The notes under the pieces were generated by a model, which saw only the letters and a list, made by a program, of their open reading frames with translations, was not told where the DNA came from and made no database searches. From positions 1-5,050 of the forward strand of contig JAPLBW010000079.1 in assembly GCA_026392555.1 (NCBI GenBank): a DNA stretch of 5,050 nucleotides, given 5' to 3'. The translations under genes and the position numbers were made by a program. Source of the DNA: Actinomycetota bacterium. Lineage in GTDB: Bacteria > Actinomycetota > Actinomycetes > UBA12327. Positions 1 to 5,050 of the stretch are shown here, piece by piece. How positions within the stretch are numbered: position 1 is the stretch's first letter; each line of letters opens with the position of its first letter.

Positions 1-2
1 GG

Positions 3-968
3 TCGTGGTTTAACCCATTCCAGATTGACAGCTTTGACTCCTTAGCCTCTGCACTCCTGCTGGCCGTCTTTATCTACTGGGGCTTTGACACTGCGCTGTC
101 GGTCAACGAAGAGACCAAGAACCCACGCAAGACGCCGGGTAAAGCAGGTGTCATCGCAGTGTGCGTTCTGCTCGCCACCTACATTTTGGTCACTGTCTCT
201 TCGCAAGCCATCGCCGGTGTCTCGGAAGAAGGCATTGGTCTGGGTAATGAAGAAAATGCTACGGACGTCTTCGCTGTCCTGGCTCGCGCCGTGTTTGGCG
301 ATTCCACGTTCGCCAATATTGGTGTTCACATCTTGATCCTCATGGTGCTTAGCTCTGCTGCCGCATCGACGTTGACCACGATCTTGCCGACCGCTCGCAC
401 CGTGTTCTCCATGGGATTCCACCAGGCTGTGCCCAAGAAATTTGCGGGCATCTCCAAGTACATGACTCCCACGTGGGCCACGATCGGCATGGGTCTGGTT
501 TCGATTATTTTCTACGTCGGACTCACTTGGTTCAACGGCAACGTCTTAGCCGACACGATCGCATCCATCGGTTTGCTGATCGCGTTCTACTTCGGAATGG
601 TTGGGTTTACCTGCCCGGTCTTCTACCGACACTCAGTATTTAAGTCACCACGCAATTTCGTTCAACGCGGTGTACTGCCGCTGCTCGGCGGACTGATTTT
701 GCTGGCAGCGTTCTTGCAGGCCCTGCACAACTACTGGCTAGTCGGACCCGATGCGGACTCCACCACATTTTGGACCGTGCCTGGCCTGGGTTGGGAAATC
801 GGCGGTATCGCCATGACCGGCCTTGGAGCCCTCTTGCTGGGTGTGGTCCTGATGATCATCACCTGGATCGCCATGCCGAAGTTCTTCCGCGGCGAAACGT
901 TGCCGAAGCGCTCAGGTGAAGAGCTTGAAAGCTTCCTGCTTGCCACGGAAAGGGTAGATATCTTTTAG
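3..968 (+). CDS. APC-superfamily amino acid/polyamine permease, C-terminal part (5' end outside window)
   Basis: This is an integral membrane transporter that probably imports an amino acid, polyamine or guanidino compound. The frame is open from the window edge, so the N-terminus is missing; 321 residues are visible. APC transporters usually have about 450-520 residues, so roughly the first third is absent. Seven hydrophobic segments can be seen at about visible residues 14-30, 48-68, 105-128, 157-177, 184-208, 222-241 and 264-291, matching TM6-TM12 of a 12-TM protein. The first is followed by the APC-type cytoplasmic loop 'NEETKNPRKTPGKA' (residues 35-48). A second family-like stretch is 'LPTARTVFSMGF' (128-139). 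The tail is short and charged and ends at TAG 966-968. The gene converges on the ureohydrolase gene with 6 nt between stops. Its placement beside amine-catabolism genes suggests that it imports their substrate, but specificity cannot be read from the sequence. A GTG at 159 lies inside TM7 and is not the start. Confidence 0.9.
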   Translation, partial: SWFNPFQIDSFDSLASALLLAVFIYWGFDTALSVNEETKNPRKTPGKAGVIAVCVLLATYILVTVSSQAIAGVSEEGIGLGNEENATDVFAVLARAVFGDSTFANIGVHILILMVLSSAAASTLTTILPTARTVFSMGFHQAVPKKFAGISKYMTPTWATIGMGLVSIIFYVGLTWFNGNVLADTIASIGLLIAFYFGMVGFTCPVFYRHSVFKSPRNFVQRGVLPLLGGLILLAAFLQALHNYWLVGPDADSTTFWTVPGLGWEIGGIAMTGLGALLLGVVLMIITWIAMPKFFRGETLPKRSGEELESFLLATERVDIF

Positions 969-974
969 CAGTAA

Positions 975-2000
975 CTATTCGCCTGGGATCCGGTCCGCCA
1001 ACAGTGGTTGGGCCGGATCCCATTGCGTTCCATCACGTTGATCCTTGCGGCGGCGAGCAATCGCGCTGATCGCTTCGAGCACGACCCGGTTTCCCAACGC
1101 AGCAGTGATGTCGGCGTGGTCGTAGGGCGGACTAACTTCCACCACATCCATTCCCAAGACGGGAAGTTCAATACAGATACGGCGAACGGCATCAAGTAGT
1201 TCGCGGGCGGTTAAGCCACCAGGTTCTGGAGTGCCGGTACCTGGCGCATGAGCGGGATCACACACGTCAACGTCAACCGACAAGAACACGCCATCACATT
1301 CATCCATGGCGATGGCGAAAGCCTCGGTCAAACATTCGTTCAACCCACGCGCGCCAATCTCTGACATCTCATACGAACGCATGCCCTGCTGAGCCATCCA
1401 GTCCAACGTCTGCGGAGGTGGCCAATATCCGCGCAGCCCAATTTGCAAGAAGCGGTCACCTCGCGCTGCACCGGATTCGATTAGGCGGCGCATGGGCTGG
1501 CCGTGGCCAATCAGCGATCCGAACTCGATATCCCCGGTATCGGCATGGGCATCAAAATGCAGAACACCGACTCGACCCCAGCCGCGGGCTCGAGCCACCG
1601 CGGTGACGTCGGGCCAGGTGATCGTGTGGTCGCCACCAAGAATGATCGGAATTGCACCAGCCTCAGCAATTTTTTGGACCTGCGTTTCCAACGCTGCGCA
1701 GGAGGCCGCAGCATCACCGGAGAACATTTCGACGTCGCCGGCGTCCACCACACGCATGTCTTGCAATCCATCAACACGCATCGCCAGCGAAGGGCGCGAA
1801 CCATCATGCGGCAAGTAGTCGGTCATACGAATAGCTTGTGGCCCCATGCGAGCACCGGAGCGATAGGACGTTCCGCCGTCGAAGGGCGCACCCACGATCA
1901 CCACGTCAGCTAGGGCATAACTCGCAGGCTCATCAAGGTCGCACTTGTCCACACCCAGGAAAGTGATGTCAGGTCCGTACTGTCCGCCGTATCGAGTCAT
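975..2000 (-). CDS. speB: Agmatinase-family ureohydrolase (agmatinase or guanidinobutyrase/guanidinopropionase)
   Basis: This is a cytoplasmic binuclear-manganese hydrolase that releases urea from a guanidino compound. At 341 residues it is of normal family length, slightly longer than E. coli SpeB. All six expected metal ligands are visible: His125 in 'GGDHTITW', Asp150, His152 and Asp154 in 'HFDAHADT', and Asp243 and Asp245 in 'SVDVDVCDP'. These are followed by the family signature 'PGTGTPEPGG' (253-262) and by Glu288 in 'MDVVEVSPPYD'. His166 in 'GHGQPMRR' probably corresponds to the arginase proton-shuttle histidine. The ATG at 2000-1998 is the earliest possible start because an in-frame TAG lies 9 nt upstream. 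The N-terminus 'MTRYGGQYGPDITFLG' is of the type I associate with guanidinobutyrase-like proteins. It is the last gene of the - strand operon, 31 nt after mmsA, with only a weak AGG-type ribosome binding site. The substrate (agmatine, 4-guanidinobutyrate or 3-guanidinopropionate) is undecided, so the symbol marks the family only. Confidence 0.92.
   Translation of the reverse strand: MTRYGGQYGPDITFLGVDKCDLDEPASYALADVVIVGAPFDGGTSYRSGARMGPQAIRMTDYLPHDGSRPSLAMRVDGLQDMRVVDAGDVEMFSGDAAASCAALETQVQKIAEAGAIPIILGGDHTITWPDVTAVARARGWGRVGVLHFDAHADTGDIEFGSLIGHGQPMRRLIESGAARGDRFLQIGLRGYWPPPQTLDWMAQQGMRSYEMSEIGARGLNECLTEAFAIAMDECDGVFLSVDVDVCDPAHAPGTGTPEPGGLTARELLDAVRRICIELPVLGMDVVEVSPPYDHADITAALGNRVVLEAISAIARRRKDQRDGTQWDPAQPLLADRIPGE
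984..1022. repeat. Strong inverted repeat (hairpin) at the convergent gene junction
   Basis: A perfect 10-bp inverted repeat pairs 984-993 (TGGGATCCGG) with 1013-1022 (CCGGATCCCA). Inside it, 998-1002 (CCAAC) pairs with 1007-1011 (GTTGG) around a 4-nt loop, leaving a small asymmetric internal loop (4 nt against 1). It begins 15 nt after the permease stop codon and lies within the last codons of the oppositely oriented ureohydrolase gene. The position suits transcription termination or 3'-end protection of the permease mRNA. No T-run follows on either strand, so it is not a classic intrinsic terminator. I list it as a repeat; a terminator role is inference. Confidence 0.6.
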
Positions 2001-2031
2001 GGTGCCAACCTATTCATTTGCTCAACGTGAG

Positions 2032-3498
2032 TTAGTCGTTTTGCGGGAAGCCTAAGTTGATCCCACCATGGCTTGGGTCCAACCATCGTGACGTAATGAC
2101 CTTGCCGCGCGTAAAGAAGTGCACTCCATCCATGCCGTGGGCATGAGAGTCACCAAAGAGTGAGGCTTTCCAGCCACCAAAGGAGACGTTAATGCCGACC
2201 ATGACGACTTCCACATCGTGTTGGTAACGGCGGGCTGCTCCCCCATCATTGGTGAAGATTGCTGTGCCATTGCCATACGGATTGGAATTGACGAGCTCCA
2301 AGGCGGCCTCATACGTGGGAACGCGCAAAACGGCCAAAACTGGGCCAAAGATTTCATCCGTGTAGATCGTCATGTCGGGGCTCACGTGATCAAACAGCGT
2401 TGGCCCGAGCCAGAAGCCGCCAGGTTCACCATCGACGGTGGGTTCACGACCATCAACGACAATTGTGGCGCCCGCATCAACACCGGCTTGAACGTAGCTA
2501 GCGACCTTGTCGCGATGTTCACCTGTCACCAGCGGTCCCATGTCGCATGAACGACGACCGTCACCGGTGACCAGGGAATTCATCCGCGCAACAATCTTGG
2601 CGATCAGCGCGTCAGCAACCGGCTCCACGGCCACGAGCGCAGAAATGGCCATGCACCGTTCTCCTGCCGAACCAAAGCCGGCATTTACCGCGGCATCAGC
2701 AGCTAGATCGAGGTTGGCATCAGGCAATACCACCATATGGTTCTTCGCTCCACCTAGAGCTTGGACTCGCTTGCCATGTGCCGTTCCGGTTTCGTAGACG
2801 TAACGTGCAATCGGGGTGGACCCAACAAAAGAAATGGATTTCACATCCGCGTGGGTGAGCAATGCGTCGACGGACTCCTTGTCGCCGTGCACGACGTTGA
2901 ACACACCATCAGGTAGTCCAGCTTCTTTCCACATGTGCGCTAACAGCAGCGAGGCCGACGGATCTTTTTCACTGGGCTTGAGGATCACAGCGTTTCCGGC
3001 AGCAATGGCGAGCGGGAAGAACCACATCGGAACCATGGCTGGGAAGTTGAAAGGAGAAATGATCGCCGTCACGCCCAAGGGCTGGCGGATGGAGAAGGAA
3101 TCCACATTCGTGGAAACGTTCTCCGAGAAGCTGCCCTTCAGCAAGTGTGGAATGCCGCAGGCAAATTCAACGACTTCCAAGCCTCGGGTGACTTCACCGA
3201 ACGCGTCGCTAAGGACTTTGCCGTGCTCAGCTGTAATGGCTGCCGCGACTTCATCCTTGCGAGCATTCAAGATTTCCCGAAAAGCAAACAGAACCTGCGC
3301 ACGCCAGGCAAGTGAGGTTTGGCTCCACGACACGAAGGCAGCTTGCGCTGCTTCCGCTGCTTCGTTGACTACGGTCGTGGAGGCAAGGTCGACAACACCA
3401 CTGACTTTGCCGGTGGCAGGATCGAAAACGTTGGCAGTGCGCTGGCTTTCACCGGAGTAGGACTGGCCATTGATCCAGTGGGTTATTGCGGTGGACAC
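2032..3498 (-). CDS. mmsA: CoA-acylating methylmalonate-semialdehyde dehydrogenase (MmsA family) with a shortened C-terminal loop
   Basis: This is a cytoplasmic NAD-dependent, CoA-acylating aldehyde dehydrogenase. The family converts methylmalonate semialdehyde to propionyl-CoA, or malonate semialdehyde to acetyl-CoA. From the chosen GTG start the protein has 488 residues. Visible family marks are 'EHGKVLSDAFGEV' (about 91-103), the Asn151 motif 'SPFNFPAMVPMWFFP' (148-162), 'LKPSEKDPS' (173-181) and 'GAKNH' (250-254). 'GAKNH' is where non-acylating aldehyde dehydrogenases carry the general-base Glu; its absence is typical of MmsA. Catalytic Cys282 lies in 'GSAGERCMA', and 'DEIFGPVL' is at 381-388. 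The tail 'LDPSHGGINLGFP' is typical. The GTG at 3498-3496 follows AGGAGA by 6 nt; a TTG at 3522 would add eight poorly conserved residues. It lies 13 nt after the FAD oxidase gene. It is odd in having about nine residues missing after 'VGINV' (residue 438), which may alter or abolish activity. Family assignment is firm; substrate and activity are uncertain. Confidence 0.93.
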   Translation of the reverse strand: MSTAITHWINGQSYSGESQRTANVFDPATGKVSGVVDLASTTVVNEAAEAAQAAFVSWSQTSLAWRAQVLFAFREILNARKDEVAAAITAEHGKVLSDAFGEVTRGLEVVEFACGIPHLLKGSFSENVSTNVDSFSIRQPLGVTAIISPFNFPAMVPMWFFPLAIAAGNAVILKPSEKDPSASLLLAHMWKEAGLPDGVFNVVHGDKESVDALLTHADVKSISFVGSTPIARYVYETGTAHGKRVQALGGAKNHMVVLPDANLDLAADAAVNAGFGSAGERCMAISALVAVEPVADALIAKIVARMNSLVTGDGRRSCDMGPLVTGEHRDKVASYVQAGVDAGATIVVDGREPTVDGEPGGFWLGPTLFDHVSPDMTIYTDEIFGPVLAVLRVPTYEAALELVNSNPYGNGTAIFTNDGGAARRYQHDVEVVMVGINVSFGGWKASLFGDSHAHGMDGVHFFTRGKVITSRWLDPSHGGINLGFPQND

Positions 3499-3504
3499 GA
3501 CGTG

Positions 3505-3510
3505 TCTCCT
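3505..3510 (-). promoter_or_regulatory. Ribosome binding site for mmsA (decides the GTG start)
   Basis: The - strand reads AGGAGA here, then a 6-nt spacer (CACGTC) and GTG at 3498. This near-consensus Shine-Dalgarno lies in the 13-nt gap between the oxidase stop codon TGA (3514-3512) and the GTG. It supports the GTG over the upstream in-frame TTG at 3522, which would overlap the end of the oxidase gene. Confidence 0.75.
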
Positions 3511-3511
3511 G

Positions 3512-4924
3512 TCATGAGTCAAACCCTAATCCTGCTTTGTCTAGCGTACGCAACCATAAATTGCGCTTGCCTTCGCGGCGATCAGCCAAGGCGATCGATC
3601 GCCGCGTAAGTTCAATCCCGGCAAATCGAACCGGTTCGGGCGGGAAGGGAACGGGTTTGGTCTGCACCATCTTTAACCTGGTGCGTTCGTTGTCTATTCC
3701 ACCGAGCAGATCCAGCATCACCTGTGCACCAAAGCGCGTGGCCCCAACTCCCAGACCGGTGTAACCCGCGACATAGGCGACCTTCCCCTTAAACGCTGTT
3801 CCCCAAAAGGCAGTGAATCGACTGCAGGTATCAATCGCGCCACCCCAGGCATGAGTGAATTTCAGACCTTCTAATTGCGGGAAGGTGTCAAAGAATTGAT
3901 GAGCCAACGCGTCAAAGGTTTCGGCGCGCTCGTCATAGCGCGCATTCACCTTCCCGCCGAAGTAATACACGGCGTCATAACCACCCCACAGAATTCGATT
4001 GTCTGCACTCAACCGGTAATAGTGGAATTGATTGCCAGCATCTCCTACACCCTCGCGACCATTCCAACCGATACTCGCGAGTTGTTCATCGGTCAGCGGT
4101 TCGGTCATGAGCACGTAGTCATAGACCGGAACCACGTAGTGAGAGATGCGTTGCAGCAAAGGGCGGAAAATATTTGACGCTAATGCCACGCGTGACGCAG
4201 TCACGACTCCCGTTGCTGTCGTGGCTTGCATGCCAGTCGGGGTGGCCTTCAATGCAGTCGCGGGAGTTTGTTCAAAGATGCGCACCCCCAGCGAGAGGCA
4301 AGCATCGCGCAGTCCCCACACCAGCCGGGCCGGATCAACGGTCGCGACTGCATCAGGTTCGAGTAAGCCCGCTAAGTACGTCGGAGAATCAAGGTGCGCT
4401 CGCACCTGCTCTCGTTCAAGAAACTCAACATGCATTCCTCGTGCACTCATCAACTCAGCGGTTTCTTCCAGACCATCTACCTGCCAAGGCTCCACTGCCA
4501 CATCGAGTTCGCCGGATCGCTGCCAGTCACAGTCAATTCCGAATTCGGCAATGGTTTGTTCGATCGCCTCTAAGTTTTCTTGGCCTAAGCGAATCAAGGT
4601 TTCTAGTTCATCAGGGAAGCGGTCAAGCCCATTGCGAAAACCATGAGTCAAACTGGCCGAGACAAAACCACCGTTGCGACCTGATGCTGCCCAGCCCACA
4701 CTTCCGCCTTCTAACACAACAACGTCGCGCTGTGAGTCGGCCTGCTTCGCTAACAGCGCAGTCCACAATCCGGTGAAGCCCCCACCGATGACCAAGAGAT
4801 CGGTTTCTAGATCACCGTCAAGCGCAGGCAAGGGCTTCGGCCTACTCGCATTGTCGAGCCAAAACGAAAGATTTTTTACGCCCGCCAGCGACGGATGACC
4901 CGCAGTTGCATTGCTGGAAGGCAC
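3512..4924 (-). CDS. FAD-dependent amine oxidoreductase, DAO/PuuB-like
   Basis: This is a cytoplasmic flavoenzyme of the D-amino-acid-oxidase (DAO) superfamily, most like the gamma-glutamylputrescine oxidase PuuB group. It would oxidise an amine to an aldehyde with release of ammonia and peroxide. From GTG 4924 it has 470 residues. The N-terminal 'SFWLDNASRPKPLPAL' resembles the lead-in of PuuB-like proteins. A dinucleotide-binding fold follows, with 'VIGGGFTGL' (45-53) and the ribose-binding Glu72 in 'VVVLEGG'. The flavin motif 'GWAASGRNGG' is at 77-86. The C-terminal FAD-contacting segment 'YVAGYTGLGVGATRFG' is at about 384-399. A tail of about 60-70 residues then extends the protein beyond the roughly 426 residues of E. 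coli PuuB. Upstream is an aminobutyraldehyde dehydrogenase-type gene, 13 nt away, which could use its product. No gamma-glutamylputrescine synthetase gene is visible, so it may act on free putrescine, agmatine or another amine. General class is sure; substrate is inference. Confidence 0.9.
   Translation of the reverse strand: MPSSNATAGHPSLAGVKNLSFWLDNASRPKPLPALDGDLETDLLVIGGGFTGLWTALLAKQADSQRDVVVLEGGSVGWAASGRNGGFVSASLTHGFRNGLDRFPDELETLIRLGQENLEAIEQTIAEFGIDCDWQRSGELDVAVEPWQVDGLEETAELMSARGMHVEFLEREQVRAHLDSPTYLAGLLEPDAVATVDPARLVWGLRDACLSLGVRIFEQTPATALKATPTGMQATTATGVVTASRVALASNIFRPLLQRISHYVVPVYDYVLMTEPLTDEQLASIGWNGREGVGDAGNQFHYYRLSADNRILWGGYDAVYYFGGKVNARYDERAETFDALAHQFFDTFPQLEGLKFTHAWGGAIDTCSRFTAFWGTAFKGKVAYVAGYTGLGVGATRFGAQVMLDLLGGIDNERTRLKMVQTKPVPFPPEPVRFAGIELTRRSIALADRREGKRNLWLRTLDKAGLGFDS
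3574..3606. repeat. 10-bp inverted repeat in the 3' end of the oxidase gene
   Basis: The arms CGCGGCGATC (3574-3583) and GATCGCCGCG (3597-3606) are perfectly complementary around a 13-nt loop. The repeat lies within the coding sequence for the C-terminal tail of the FAD oxidase, about 60-95 nt before its stop codon. The RNA could form a GC-rich stem just ahead of the mmsA start. No T-run follows on the - strand, so it does not look like a terminator. It may be a chance product of the Arg-rich coding, and its function is unknown. Confidence 0.4.
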
Positions 4925-4933
4925 GGAACCACG

Positions 4934-4939
4934 TCCTTT
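4934..4939 (-). promoter_or_regulatory. Ribosome binding site for the FAD oxidase, overlapping the upstream stop codon
   Basis: The - strand reads TAAAGGA, in which the upstream aldehyde dehydrogenase stop codon TAA (4940-4938) runs into an AAAGGA Shine-Dalgarno. A 9-nt spacer leads to GTG 4924-4922. The overlap suggests translational coupling. It also argues against the longer open frame back to a GTG at 5035, whose first 30 or so residues would be read inside the upstream gene. Confidence 0.7.
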
Positions 4940-5050
4940 AGGGCTCGATGTTGGCCATGACGTGCTTAATGCGCGTGTAGTCCTCGAATCCGTACATGGA
5001 CAGATCCTTGCCATAGCCCGAGTGCTTGAAGCCACCGTGAGGCATCTCAG
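4938..5050 (-). CDS. Gamma-aminobutyraldehyde dehydrogenase-type aldehyde dehydrogenase, C-terminal end only
   Basis: Only the last 36 codons and the TAA stop (4940-4938) are inside the window; the rest lies beyond the right edge. The visible peptide reads 'EMPHGGFKHSGYGKDL' and then 'SMYGFEDYTRIKHVM', ending in 'ANIEP'. The 'PHGGFKxSGxGKD' segment followed by 'YTxxKHV' is the C-terminal cofactor/oligomerisation region of the NAD-dependent aldehyde dehydrogenase superfamily. The 'EMPHGG...SGYGKD...YG.EDYT' wording is close to the PatD (YdcW) gamma-aminobutyraldehyde dehydrogenase group, which oxidises 4-aminobutyraldehyde to GABA. It directly precedes the amine oxidase gene in the same transcript, so it is a natural partner for the aldehyde formed there. 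The exact subfamily rests on a short tail and could also be another omega-aminoaldehyde or betaine-aldehyde dehydrogenase. No gene symbol is given for that reason. Confidence 0.82.
   Translation of the reverse strand, partial: EMPHGGFKHSGYGKDLSMYGFEDYTRIKHVMANIEP

Noticed and set aside
42..422. 126-codon - strand open frame opposite the permease
   Set aside because: The + strand frame encodes transmembrane helices and an APC loop motif; the reverse frame is charged, low in motifs and a shadow.
2001..2031. Possible operator or promoter in the gap before the ureohydrolase, with a small CTCA-ACG-TGAG palindrome at 2021-2031
   Set aside because: The arms are only 4 bp and no convincing -10/-35 pair can be seen; this is within chance expectation.
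2816..3460. 214-codon + strand open frame
   Set aside because: It lies wholly antisense to mmsA, has no recognisable family motifs, and its Ser/Ala/Thr-rich content is what the reverse frame of a coding gene gives.
3499..3522. Start of mmsA at TTG 3522
   Set aside because: It would overlap the oxidase stop and add a non-family peptide; the AGGAGA site with 6-nt spacing points to GTG 3498.
4146..4776. Two overlapping + strand open frames of 166 and 200 codons
   Set aside because: Both are antisense to the FAD oxidase, whose motifs are clear on the - strand; no protein-family signal is present in either.
4925..5035. Extension of the FAD oxidase back to a GTG at 5035 (37 more residues)
   Set aside because: The added residues are read out of frame inside the conserved end of the upstream aldehyde dehydrogenase, have low-complexity Ser/Thr/Arg content, and skip the good AAAGGA site that serves GTG 4924.
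1..5050. tRNA/rRNA genes, CRISPR arrays, insertion sequences, attachment sites
   Set aside because: Nearly all bases are accounted for by the five coding genes; no arrays of direct repeats, transposase motifs or cloverleaf-like segments were seen.

Overview
The window holds five protein-coding genes and almost no intergenic DNA. Base composition is moderate (mid-50s % GC by eye, not counted). Two of the three complete genes appear to start at GTG behind clear purine-rich ribosome binding sites. The protein sequences resemble those of Gram-positive Actinobacteria of moderate GC, with Micrococcales-like relatives as my best guess. That placement rests on remembered family resemblance and is inference.

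Layout: a partial amino-acid/polyamine permease of the APC superfamily enters from the left edge on the + strand and stops at 968. Everything to its right is on the - strand and reads as one operon, transcribed right to left. First comes the last 36 codons of a gamma-aminobutyraldehyde dehydrogenase-type aldehyde dehydrogenase (>5050-4938). Next is a PuuB/DAO-type FAD amine oxidoreductase (4924-3512), then a CoA-acylating methylmalonate-semialdehyde dehydrogenase (MmsA, 3498-2032), then an agmatinase-family ureohydrolase (2000-975). The three junctions inside the operon are 13, 13 and 31 nt. The ureohydrolase and the permease converge tail to tail with 6 nt between their stop codons. No gap is long enough to hold a promoter of ordinary spacing, so the promoters of both transcripts probably lie outside the window.

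Function: the set fits uptake and breakdown of a polyamine or guanidino compound. In one reading, agmatine is hydrolysed to putrescine and urea, the flavoenzyme oxidises putrescine to 4-aminobutyraldehyde, and the aldehyde dehydrogenase makes GABA. In another, agmatine is oxidised first to 4-guanidinobutyrate and the ureohydrolase then releases GABA and urea. MmsA belongs to neither route in an obvious way. It would fit malonate-semialdehyde oxidation downstream of beta-alanine, for example from 3-guanidinopropionate.

The most unusual point is in MmsA. The ORF is open and all main catalytic motifs are present. However, about nine residues that normally lie between the 'GINV' strand and the 'SFGGWK' segment are missing (junction at 2184/2185), which removes a loop that lines the substrate pocket in aldehyde dehydrogenases. 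Two 10-bp perfect inverted repeats (984-1022 and 3574-3606) lie near the 3' ends of genes. I saw no RNA genes, mobile elements, CRISPR arrays or other new system.
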